DNA of 64,000 nucleotides from an uncultured Phascolarctobacterium sp. (GTDB lineage Bacteria; Bacillota; Negativicutes; Acidaminococcales; Acidaminococcaceae), in contig UQZN01000005.1 of the NCBI GenBank assembly GCA_900545535.1, forward strand, positions 1 to 64,000, in the 5' to 3' direction. How positions within the stretch are numbered: the stretch's first letter is position 1; each line of letters begins with the position of its first letter. Positions 24,014-32,091 of this stretch are shown piece after piece. Below the pieces are notes generated by a model. It made no database searches and had not been told where the DNA came from. It saw only the letters and a list, made by a program, of their open reading frames with translations. Both the position numbers and the translations under genes were made by a program.

Positions 24014-25414
24014 ATGTTGCAGAAGAAATATTTTTTTAAAATGATCTTGACGGCGCTTTTGGTTCTGCTGCCGGTCCAGGCCTGGGCGGCGACAGTAAAT
24101 AAAATGCGTTACAGCAGCAGCCCTACACGGGTAAGGATCGTACTTGATACTGATGAAAAGGTCAAGTATCAAGACGAGAAACAAGGGACGTCAATAGTGT
24201 TGAATATTGATGCCGCTGTAGCCCGGGAGATGAGTGAAAAGGTCAAGGACCCGATCATTAAAAGCGTGGTTTTAAAGAAGGATGGGCGCAAAGCGTCCAA
24301 ATTAGTAGTGACGCTCAACAAAGAGCAGCAGTATAAGGTCTTTGCTCTGCAGAAGCCGGACCGTATCGTTTTGGATATTTACCGTATTTTAGTGACTAAA
24401 AACACGGTGAACCAGGGCAAAGGCCTGCAGTATACTTTCTGGCAGGATGACATGGAAGGACTGCCGATACAGATGCATATTTTAGAAGTGGATCCTGACA
24501 GCGATTATAAATTACTGCCTTTTTCGGGCGCTGTCGACAGGAATGGCCGCGGGACGCTGCTGAAGGCGGCTAATGCCCTGGGCGCGAAGGCGGCTGTCAA
24601 TGCTTCCTACTTCGATACCAGCGGCTGGATCATCGGTAATTTAAAAATCGACGGCGAATGGCTGGGTATGGAAGATAAGGCCCGCAGCGCTTTTGTTATC
24701 GCCGGCGGTAAACCGCAGATATTGAAGGATCTGGCTTATGACGGCAGTGTCATGCTGCCGTCGTTGGGCGTAAAACTGCCCGTCAAAGGCATCAACCGGG
24801 AACGTATTGCCGAGGATGTCGTTGTTTATACACACTACTTTGGTCCCTCGACACGGACTAATAATTTTGGCTGCGAGGTTCGGATCAAAGACGGCAAGGT
24901 TGCGGAAATCAGCAAAGCCGGGAATATGCGCCTGGATAAAAAGAGCGTGGTAGTTTCCGCACACGGAGCTAACGCCAAAATACTGGAACAGCTGCGTATC
25001 GGCGACAGGGCCAGTGTTCAGCAGACCCTGGGCAATGCTGTCGCAGATCAGGCCGAACTGGTTTTGGGAGCAGGTCCGCTGCTGGTAGAAGCCGGTAAGC
25101 GTAATGTCCGCTCCGGCAGTGAGCAGATCGCCGGAGATATTGCCTATGGCAGAGCTCCGCGCACAGCCATAGGTGTCAAAAAAGACGGCACTGTGGTGCT
25201 GCTGGTTGCCGATGGCCGCCGTACGGATTCTGTCGGCATGACGTTAGAGGAAGCAGCACGTTATATGCTCAAACTGGGAGCGGTGTCAGCGCTTAATTTT
25301 GACGGCGGCGGCTCCAGTGAGATGGTGCTCAATAATAAAGTCTTAAACAATCCTTCCGATGGAAGAGAACGGTCTGTAAGTGTAGGCTTAGGCTTATTCC
25401 CCAAGAAGAACTGA
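24014..25414 (+). CDS. Secreted phosphodiester glycosidase-domain protein
   Basis: A 466-residue exported protein. A signal peptide (residues 1-25, ending A-W-A-A) is followed by an AMIN-like beta domain (about 26-130) that may bind the cell envelope. A C-terminal DUF2233/NAGPA-type domain carries N-A-S-Y-F-D, G-R-A-P-R-T-A-I-G and N-F-D-G-G-G-S-S-E-M. NAGPA-type enzymes cleave sugar phosphodiesters; the bacterial substrate is unknown. The ATG at 24014 follows AGGAGGAG; the longer frame would run into the mreB terminator. Confidence 0.85.
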   Translation: MLQKKYFFKMILTALLVLLPVQAWAATVNKMRYSSSPTRVRIVLDTDEKVKYQDEKQGTSIVLNIDAAVAREMSEKVKDPIIKSVVLKKDGRKASKLVVTLNKEQQYKVFALQKPDRIVLDIYRILVTKNTVNQGKGLQYTFWQDDMEGLPIQMHILEVDPDSDYKLLPFSGAVDRNGRGTLLKAANALGAKAAVNASYFDTSGWIIGNLKIDGEWLGMEDKARSAFVIAGGKPQILKDLAYDGSVMLPSLGVKLPVKGINRERIAEDVVVYTHYFGPSTRTNNFGCEVRIKDGKVAEISKAGNMRLDKKSVVVSAHGANAKILEQLRIGDRASVQQTLGNAVADQAELVLGAGPLLVEAGKRNVRSGSEQIAGDIAYGRAPRTAIGVKKDGTVVLLVADGRRTDSVGMTLEEAARYMLKLGAVSALNFDGGGSSEMVLNNKVLNNPSDGRERSVSVGLGLFPKKN

Positions 25415-25415
25415 C

Positions 25416-25444
25416 TTGTCAAAGCCAGGTTAGAATAGTATAAT
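25416..25444 (+). promoter_or_regulatory. Promoter for 25502 gene
   Basis: TTGTCA (25416-25421) and TATAAT (25439-25444) with a 17-base spacer. Confidence 0.7.
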
Positions 25445-25501
25445 ACAATATAGGGAGATATGCAGAAATCCCGATGCTTCCTCTTGGAAGGAGTGAAAAC
25501 T

Positions 25502-25813
25502 ATGAAAAAAGTCAATTGGAAAATTATTGCGCTGCTGACAGTGCTCTGTATTTTAGGCGGAGCGTATACTTTAGCATTCGCAGATACTGCTGTAGATCAG
25601 AAAACTACTTTGAATGGCGTTGTTTTGGCAGACGGACTGGCGACTGTAGGGATGCAGGTCAGTGAAGGTCAGGTGTTGGTCAAAGTCAAAACTATTGCCG
25701 GGCCTGCGCCAGCAGCCAGAGCTAATATTGCCGGTAAAGTAACTGCCGTTTTGGTCAAACCGGGCGATACTATCAGCAACGGACAAACTGTAGTGCGTGT
25801 AGCGGCTCACTAA
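25502..25813 (+). CDS. Small secreted lipoyl-fold-like protein
   Basis: A 103-residue protein with a signal peptide (residues about 1-28, ending A-F-A). The rest resembles a biotinyl/lipoyl or HlyD-type beta hairpin domain: G-M-Q-V-S-E-G-Q-V-L, then I-A-G-K-V-T-A-V-L-V-K-P-G-D-T-I and G-Q-T-V-V. There is no M-K-M or D-K biotin/lipoyl attachment lysine at the turn, so it is probably unmodified. It has its own promoter and terminator. Function unknown; an envelope structural or scaffold role is only inference. Confidence 0.75.
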   Translation: MKKVNWKIIALLTVLCILGGAYTLAFADTAVDQKTTLNGVVLADGLATVGMQVSEGQVLVKVKTIAGPAPAARANIAGKVTAVLVKPGDTISNGQTVVRVAAH

Positions 25814-25824
25814 GAATAAAATTG

Positions 25825-25857
25825 AAACCGGCGTGCTGCTCTGCTCACGCCGGTTTT
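25825..25857 (+). terminator. Terminator after 25502 gene
   Basis: AAACCGGCGTG (25825-25835) pairs with CACGCCGGTTTT (25846-25857) around a ten-base loop. Confidence 0.85.
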
Positions 25858-25875
25858 GCACTATTATGGAGAGTT

Positions 25876-27546
25876 ATGAAAAAACAGATATTTATTTTAA
25901 ACTTAATAATATGGTGTGTCAGCAGTGCGCTGGCCTGGGCCAATGTGCCGCTGATGCCGGTAGAAGATATCGTGCCGGGTATGCGCGGTGTGGCTAAGAC
26001 CGTCATCGTGGGTGACACTATCGAAGAATTTGATATAGAGGTTTTAGGCGTGATCGGCAATGATGCGATGGGCCATAATATCCTGATCAAAGCCAGCGGC
26101 GACGTTATCGACCGCAGCGGCGGCATTGCGCAGGGCATGAGCGGCAGCCCGGTCTACATCAACGGCAGGCTTGCCGGTGCGGTGGCTTTTGGTAAGGCTT
26201 TTACCGACCCGCAGTATTGCTTTTTGACACCGATAGGCCGGATGCTGGATCTTTTAAATGAGCCTGCGCCGCGTCCTTCAGAATTTTTACCCAAAAACAC
26301 ACCGTTGATGGCGGGCGGCTTTACAGAGTCCGGCATCAGGTATTTAAGTGAAAAATTGGAACCTTTTGGCCTAAAAGCAACAGGTGTTGGCGGCAGCGGT
26401 GTTTTTACCAGCACGCAGCCTCTGCAGCCCGGCAGCGCCGTGGGCGTTTCTTTGATGCGTGGTGACATTCAGTTAGGTGCTTTGGGCACTGTCACTTGGG
26501 TCGGCGACGACGGCGAGATCCTCGCTTTTGGCCATCCTTTTATGCAGCGCGGCGATTCCTGCTATTTTATGAACAAGGCCTGGATACTGGCTTCGCTGCC
26601 AAATCTGGAATCAGCTTATAAAGTCGGTAATATCGGTGAAACTATCGGTACGATCACTCAGGACCGCAGTGCCGGTATTGCCGGTAAGATCGGACAGGGA
26701 CCGCCGGTGGTCCCGGTATATGTTTCGGTCACCGATGGCGCCAGGGGCGTCAACAACAGTTCCCGTGTAGAGATCATCGACGATGAAGTTTTACTGCCGG
26801 CCATGCTGGACGCAGTGGCCTATAACACTGTTGCCAAAACTATGGACCGCGAAGGCGGCGGCACGGCCAGATTTTCCTTCCGGATCGATGGCAGAGGCGC
26901 TGTCAGCGGCCCGATCAATGTGCAGCGTGAAAATATGTATTATGCAGCGGCAGGCATTGGCAAGCTGATCAATCAGGAGCTGGTAGAAGCGGGAACCATC
27001 CTGACGCAGAATAAATTTGAAAAAGTTGATATTTACGGCGTGAATATCAATATCGTTCTTGATGATAAGGCTGAAGTGGCAGAGATCATCAGCGCTTCGG
27101 CAAGAGAAAAAGAAGTGGCTCCCGGTGGTACTATCCATATTGATGTGCAGCTGCAGCCGTACAGGGCGGCAAAGATTACGAAGACCGTACTGTTCAAAGT
27201 GCCTAAAGATCAGCGGGAGGGCAAATTACCCCTGACTGTCCGCGGCGGCAGTTCACTGGCCTGGATCCAGAACCTGCTGCGTAAACAGCGGGAAGAGGGT
27301 GTGCCGGCACAGCAGAAGGATAATCGCAAAACGTTAAATGACTTTATCAAAAGCATCAACGATGCGGACCAGAATAATGATCTGATCGTGGATATTGCTG
27401 CCGGGCAGGAAGCTCCCAATGCGGCAATGCAGTCTCAGGCCGGCGGATTTGCGTCCATGCTGGAGGGCAGCCCGATGAAACAGAAAACCACAATGAATTT
27501 TATTGTTGACGGGACTACTGATATCGTGGTCGATGTAGTAAAATAA
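25876..27546 (+). CDS. SpoIVB-type S55 peptidase domain protein
   Basis: A 556-residue exported protein. A signal peptide (residues 1-22) precedes an S55 domain with P-G-M-R-G near residue 35 and the Q-G-M-S-G-S-P-V motif holding the presumed catalytic Ser. A-F-G-H-P-F follows later. The C-terminal 250 residues are an uncharacterised beta-rich region with a Gln/Asn-rich tail. SpoIVB of Bacillus signals during sporulation, but this one lacks an obvious PDZ domain and sits beside the mla operon, so an envelope role is more likely. The ATG at 25876 gives a clean signal peptide. Confidence 0.85.
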   Translation: MKKQIFILNLIIWCVSSALAWANVPLMPVEDIVPGMRGVAKTVIVGDTIEEFDIEVLGVIGNDAMGHNILIKASGDVIDRSGGIAQGMSGSPVYINGRLAGAVAFGKAFTDPQYCFLTPIGRMLDLLNEPAPRPSEFLPKNTPLMAGGFTESGIRYLSEKLEPFGLKATGVGGSGVFTSTQPLQPGSAVGVSLMRGDIQLGALGTVTWVGDDGEILAFGHPFMQRGDSCYFMNKAWILASLPNLESAYKVGNIGETIGTITQDRSAGIAGKIGQGPPVVPVYVSVTDGARGVNNSSRVEIIDDEVLLPAMLDAVAYNTVAKTMDREGGGTARFSFRIDGRGAVSGPINVQRENMYYAAAGIGKLINQELVEAGTILTQNKFEKVDIYGVNINIVLDDKAEVAEIISASAREKEVAPGGTIHIDVQLQPYRAAKITKTVLFKVPKDQREGKLPLTVRGGSSLAWIQNLLRKQREEGVPAQQKDNRKTLNDFIKSINDADQNNDLIVDIAAGQEAPNAAMQSQAGGFASMLEGSPMKQKTTMNFIVDGTTDIVVDVVK

Positions 27547-27671
27547 TATTTTGGCAAATGGACATAAAAAAGTCATAAAAATAAAGTATATTTAAACGCA
27601 GGTAAAGTGAAGTTTGAAATGGAAATATAGATACCTATCGTTCCATAACGTAGAAGAAGGGGGATTTCGTA

Positions 27672-28442
27672 ATGCTGCAGACTGTATGCAACGACATAGG
27701 CAAGATCATGCTTGACGGCTGTGCTAATGCCGGTCGGATGATGCTGCTCTTTACGGATACTCTTAAGCGGATCGGTCAGGCCGACTGGAAGGAAACTGTC
27801 CGGCAAATGGCAAAGTTGGGCGCTGATTCGCTGCCGATCGTCCTGATGACCATACTTTTTACGGGTATGGTATTTTCAGTGCAGACGGCGAAAGAGTTTG
27901 TACGTTTTGGCGCTTCTTCTTCTGTTGGCGGTATCGTCGCCATCGCGATGGGACGCGAGCTGGTGCCGGTGCTGACAGGTGTAGTCGTGGCCGGACGTAT
28001 TGGTGCGGCTATTGCTGCTGAGATCGGTACGATGAAGGTAACAGAGCAGATAGATGCCTTAAAAGTGATGGCTACCAATCCTACGACTTATCTGGTCGTG
28101 CCCAGATTTCTGGCCATCGTTTTTATGATGCCGGTGCTGATCGTTTTTGCCAATACCATTGGTAATATTGGCGGTTGGCTGGTTTCACACTATTATGCGG
28201 GGATCAGCACTTTTACTTATGTAAATTCTATCAAAATGTTTGCTGAGCCATTTGATATGGTGGGTGGTATGCTTAAAAGCGCGGTTTTTGGCGGCATCAT
28301 TGCTATCGTAGCCTGCCATAAAGGACTGGGAGCCAAGCAGGGCGCTGAAGGCGTTGGCATTGCTACTACTGGTTCAGTGGTTTTATCCATTGTGCTGATC
28401 TTTATCACGAACTACTTTTTGTCGATTTTACTGTACGTTTAA
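27672..28442 (+). CDS. mlaE: MlaE-type phospholipid transport permease
   Basis: A 256-residue inner-membrane permease of the MlaE/YrbE family. It shows the R-F-G-A and G-R-E-L-V-P-V-L-T-G-V-V-V-A-G-R-I-G-A motifs and five or so hydrophobic segments. It forms the membrane core of the MCE transporter that moves phospholipids between inner and outer membranes. First of three tightly packed genes; the 125-bp gap before it is AT-rich with no clear promoter. Confidence 0.93.
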   Translation: MLQTVCNDIGKIMLDGCANAGRMMLLFTDTLKRIGQADWKETVRQMAKLGADSLPIVLMTILFTGMVFSVQTAKEFVRFGASSSVGGIVAIAMGRELVPVLTGVVVAGRIGAAIAAEIGTMKVTEQIDALKVMATNPTTYLVVPRFLAIVFMMPVLIVFANTIGNIGGWLVSHYYAGISTFTYVNSIKMFAEPFDMVGGMLKSAVFGGIIAIVACHKGLGAKQGAEGVGIATTGSVVLSIVLIFITNYFLSILLYV

Positions 28443-28456
28443 AGGAGGTACTGCCT

Positions 28457-29215
28457 GTGGCAGAACCGATTATCAGTTTGCGAAAATTAAATATCGCTTT
28501 CGGCGACAATGTTGTTATAAATGATATCGATCTGGATATCGTGCAGGGGGAGACCCTGGCCGTTTTGGGCCCTTCGGGCAGCGGCAAAAGCACTATTTTA
28601 CGTGCCATGATCGGGCTGCTGCAGCCCAGTGCCGGAGAAATTTTTGTTAAGGGCGAGCAGGTAAGCACGCTGGACGAAGACGGCTGGAACAAGCTGCGGC
28701 AGAAAATGGGCATGGTGTTTCAGTATTCGGCGTTGTTTGATTTTTTAACAGTCGGCGAAAATGTCGCTTTCGGACTGCGTCAGCATACTGATAAAAGCGA
28801 AGAAGAGATTCAGGCTATAGTCATGGAGATGCTGGAACTGGTAGGTTTACCGCAGGCCAAAGAACAGTATCCGGCGGAACTGTCCGGCGGTATGAAAAAA
28901 AGAGTTGGCTTGGCCCGGGCAATCGCCAACAGGCCGGAAATTGTTTTATATGATGAACCTACGGCTGGTCTTGACCCGATCATGTCAAATAATATCAGCC
29001 GGCTGATCAGAAAAACTCAGCAGCAATTGCAGGTGACTTCGGTTTTGGTAACACATGATATGGAATCGGCTTTTTATGCGGCCGACAGAATAGCCATGCT
29101 TTATAAGGGCAAAATTGTCGCTTTGGGGACAGTTGCAGAGATAAAGAGTGGCCATAATCAAATCGTAGACGCGTTTATTCGCGGTAAAGAAATCAGAGAG
29201 GAGGCGGAGCAGTAA
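28457..29215 (+). CDS. mlaF: MlaF-type ABC ATPase
   Basis: A 252-residue ATPase powering the Mla transporter. Walker A G-P-S-G-S-G-K-S-T, signature L-S-G-G-M-K-K-R, Walker B V-L-Y-D-E-P-T-A-G-L-D-P and switch H-D are all present. The L-S-G-G-M form is typical of MlaF. It starts at GTG after AAAGGAGG and overlaps mlaD by one base. Confidence 0.94.
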   Translation: MAEPIISLRKLNIAFGDNVVINDIDLDIVQGETLAVLGPSGSGKSTILRAMIGLLQPSAGEIFVKGEQVSTLDEDGWNKLRQKMGMVFQYSALFDFLTVGENVAFGLRQHTDKSEEEIQAIVMEMLELVGLPQAKEQYPAELSGGMKKRVGLARAIANRPEIVLYDEPTAGLDPIMSNNISRLIRKTQQQLQVTSVLVTHDMESAFYAADRIAMLYKGKIVALGTVAEIKSGHNQIVDAFIRGKEIREEAEQ

Positions 29216-30483
29216 TGAGTTCAAACGAAGTAAAAGTTGGCGCATTAACTTTAGGCGGCGTAGGTCTTTTAGCGGGAATCATTACTTTTCTGGGAGCTTT
29301 CAGCTTCTCCGGCAGCGGCTATAAGCTGCAGATTTCTTATCCGCAGGTCGGAGGCCTGATGCCGGGCCATGTCGTAAGGTATGCCGGTGTACAGGTCGGC
29401 ACTGTCAAAGAAGTCAATGTACAGGGTGACAGTGTTGATGTAGTGGCTGATATCAACAAAGACATCAAGATCCCGAAGGGGGCCATTTTTTCCCTGGGGT
29501 CCGATGGTATTTTAGGTGAGCGGTTTGTAGATGTATTGCCACCTGCCAAAATAACGGGACAGTATATTCATCCCGGCGATAAGCTGGAAGGCAACCAGGG
29601 GGCCGGGCTGGATGAATTCATGCAGGCTTCTTCCAAGGTGCTGGCAAAAGTTGAAGGTATCGCCGAGGCACTGAACAATGTTTTCGGTGATCCCGAGGTG
29701 CAGCGGTCAATGCGTGATGGTTTTGTCAATGCCCGTGATATCAGCAATAATATGAACACTTTTAGCAAGGTCATGGCCGATGTGGCAGTAGCCAACCAGC
29801 AGGAGATCAACCTGATGGTGCAGCAGATGAGCGCAATGGCCGTAAGGATGAATAATGCGGCCAGCCAGATGGAAAACATCATGGTCGAGACTAATAAGGG
29901 CGGCGCCGGTCAGAATATGGCGAGGATCATTGAAAACCTTGCTAATGCCAGCGGCAGGATCGAAAAAGCTACGGAGCTTTTGGAAAAGGTGGCAACTGAT
30001 CCGCAGACCGAGTCTGATATCAAGGCTACGCTGCATAATGCCAGAGAAGCCAGCGATAAGGCTAACCGGATGCTGGGAGTACTGGATACGGCGAAGGTAC
30101 AGGCTGATGTGACCCGCAGTATGAAGGGCAGCGACTGGCGCAGTAATCTGGGCGTTACCTTTACTCCTAAAGAAGATACTTTTATGTATGTTGGCGGGTA
30201 CGATATTGGCGGTGCCAATAAACTAGATCTTTTGTTAGGTAAAAATTTTGGTCCGGCTGCTGTAAGCATGGGAGCGATGCAGGGTGAATTCGGCGTCGGC
30301 TTCGATTACAAGCTGGGCAATGCTTTTAAGCTGTACAGCCAGGTCTATGACTTTAACGACACGAAGGTTAAGGTAGGCGGCGAGCTGAAGCTGACAGATA
30401 ATCTTTCATTGTTAGGCGAACAGACTGACGTACGTAATGGCAACAAAAACAACACATATGTTGGATTGCGCAGTTATTTTTAA
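29215..30483 (+). CDS. mlaD: MlaD MCE protein with beta-rich C-terminal extension
   Basis: A 422-residue MCE-family protein, over twice the length of Escherichia MlaD. It has an N-terminal membrane helix (8-29), an MCE domain (about 37-115 with P-Q-V-G-G-L and Y-A-G-V-Q-V-G), a long helical stretch (about 135-295), and a C-terminal 120 residues of alternating beta strands ending G-L-R-S-Y-F. The final aromatic residue fits an outer-membrane barrel signal. A fused barrel MlaD spanning the envelope has been reported for the related diderm Firmicute Veillonella parvula; this protein fits that plan. No mlaA, mlaB or mlaC is seen here. Confidence 0.9.
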   Translation: MSSNEVKVGALTLGGVGLLAGIITFLGAFSFSGSGYKLQISYPQVGGLMPGHVVRYAGVQVGTVKEVNVQGDSVDVVADINKDIKIPKGAIFSLGSDGILGERFVDVLPPAKITGQYIHPGDKLEGNQGAGLDEFMQASSKVLAKVEGIAEALNNVFGDPEVQRSMRDGFVNARDISNNMNTFSKVMADVAVANQQEINLMVQQMSAMAVRMNNAASQMENIMVETNKGGAGQNMARIIENLANASGRIEKATELLEKVATDPQTESDIKATLHNAREASDKANRMLGVLDTAKVQADVTRSMKGSDWRSNLGVTFTPKEDTFMYVGGYDIGGANKLDLLLGKNFGPAAVSMGAMQGEFGVGFDYKLGNAFKLYSQVYDFNDTKVKVGGELKLTDNLSLLGEQTDVRNGNKNNTYVGLRSYF

Positions 30484-30491
30484 AAAAATGT

Positions 30492-30520
30492 TTGACTTTT
30501 GGGTTATAAAAAAATATAAT
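30492..30520 (+). promoter_or_regulatory. Strong promoter for tolC
   Basis: TTGACT (30492-30497) and a perfect TATAAT (30515-30520) with a 17-base spacer. Confidence 0.8.
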
Positions 30521-30528
30521 TTTCTTAT

Positions 30529-30546
30529 ACTGACTAGCCAGTCAGT
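30529..30546. promoter_or_regulatory. Palindromic operator at tolC start site
   Basis: ACTGACT and AGTCAGT arms flank AGCC, forming an 18-bp inverted repeat. It begins nine bases after the -10 box, so it covers the expected transcription start. Its form fits a TetR-family repressor site; no such regulator gene lies in the window. Confidence 0.55.
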
Positions 30547-30566
30547 TGATTGGAGGTACGAAAATA

Positions 30567-31976
30567 ATGTTCAATTATAAAAAGAGCCAAAAGGTGTTGG
30601 TGCTTACGGCTGCGTTAAGTTTATTATGCACTCAGTCCGTTTTTGCTGAAACCCTGGAGCTTGATTTAGACGATGCCGTACAAAGAGCTTTGACGACGAA
30701 TCCGGCTGTTAAGATCGCCATCTCGCAAAAGAAAGGCTCAAAAGCAGAACTTAATGCTGCCCGTTCTGGACGCGGTATCAGTATCAGCGTCAATCATCAG
30801 TCAGGTCGCGGCGGCTATGCCGATGACCAGTACAGCAAATCTTTGGGCATGATAAGTGGGGTTCCAAGTATTGTTGAAGAAAATGTCGGTAAAGGTATCG
30901 GCAATTCTCACAGCAACAGTATTACCGCTTCGATCCCTATTTATACCGGCGGACAATTATCAGGTACGATAGATCAGGCTAAGGCCAATTATAAAAGCTA
31001 TGCTTTAGGTGAAACCAAGGCTTATATCGAAATGAAAAAGACGGCTACAGACGGTTATTTCAGTTTGCTGCAGGCCGGCAATATGGAAAATCTGTATCAG
31101 GATTCCGTTAACCAGCTGGAAGAGCATCTGAAAAATGTTCAGGCCCAGTATGACGTAGGCGTTGTAGCCAAGGTAGACGTACTGCGCAGTGAGGTTTCTT
31201 TAGCCAATGCGCAGCAGCAGCTGATCCAGGCCACTAATAACTATGATGTAGCTGAGGCTTCTCTGAACAAGATTATTGGGACTTCTTTAGATACGACTTT
31301 GAAATTGAAGGATAGTCTGCAGTATACTCCTTATGAGAATGATATGCAGTATTGCCTTGATTATGCTTCCATGAACCGTGTGGATCTGGAGCAGAGCCGT
31401 CTGGCTGTTGATGCGGCCAAAGGTGCTGTTAAGGTTGCTAAAAGCGGCTTTTTACCCAAGGTCAATGCTTCTGCCGGTGAAGCCTGGGGCGGCAGCGGCA
31501 GTAACTGGCCCGGCGATGATAAAGAAAACTGGACTGTAGGCATCAGTGCCTCCATGAATATTTTTGACTCCGGCGTTACCTTATCTAAAGTGCATGCAGC
31601 CGAAGAGAAACTGCTGCAGGCCGAAGAAACTTATCGTGATACCGTGGATACCGTAGAACTGGAAGTCCGCAGCAATTATCTGGGGCTGCGCGAAGCTGAG
31701 AAACGCATTTCCACTACGCAGGTAGCGGTTGCTAAAGCTGAAGAAGACTTCCATATCGCGCAGGTTCGTTATATGGCCGGTGTCGGTACCAATCTGGACG
31801 TTATTGATGCGCAGGTTGCTTTGACCGAGGCCAGGACGAATTTTGTCAATGCTTTGTATGATTATAATACTTCGAAGATCGCTCTGGAAACTGCTATGGG
31901 TGTACCTGTGGCTGTTGCTCCAGCTGCCAATACTACCAATCTGCCGACCATGTCCACTGCGTCAGCAGAAGAATAA
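30567..31976 (+). CDS. tolC: TolC-family outer-membrane efflux protein
   Basis: A 469-residue outer-membrane channel. A signal peptide (about 1-25, ending V-F-A) is followed by two OEP repeats with long helices. These include A-V-Q-R-A-L-T-T-N-P-A, and R-Y-M-A-G-V-G-T-N-L-D-V-I-D-A-Q near the end. It would pair with RND, MFS or ABC exporters, none of which is adjacent. The ATG at 30567 follows GGAGGT. It has its own promoter with an operator and its own terminator. Confidence 0.92.
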   Translation: MFNYKKSQKVLVLTAALSLLCTQSVFAETLELDLDDAVQRALTTNPAVKIAISQKKGSKAELNAARSGRGISISVNHQSGRGGYADDQYSKSLGMISGVPSIVEENVGKGIGNSHSNSITASIPIYTGGQLSGTIDQAKANYKSYALGETKAYIEMKKTATDGYFSLLQAGNMENLYQDSVNQLEEHLKNVQAQYDVGVVAKVDVLRSEVSLANAQQQLIQATNNYDVAEASLNKIIGTSLDTTLKLKDSLQYTPYENDMQYCLDYASMNRVDLEQSRLAVDAAKGAVKVAKSGFLPKVNASAGEAWGGSGSNWPGDDKENWTVGISASMNIFDSGVTLSKVHAAEEKLLQAEETYRDTVDTVELEVRSNYLGLREAEKRISTTQVAVAKAEEDFHIAQVRYMAGVGTNLDVIDAQVALTEARTNFVNALYDYNTSKIALETAMGVPVAVAPAANTTNLPTMSTASAEE

Positions 31977-31982
31977 TTATAA

Positions 31983-32009
31983 AAATCCCGCTTTGGCGGG
32001 ATTTTTTAT
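31983..32009 (+). terminator. Terminator after tolC
   Basis: AAATCCCGC pairs with GCGGGATTT around TTTG, followed by a T-run. Confidence 0.9.
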
Positions 32010-32091
32010 TTTACAAGAAAAATGCAGGAGGTTTCTATCTTTTGTCGAAGTAAAATAAGTTGTATTATGAATTTTACTGCGGAGGCAGAAT

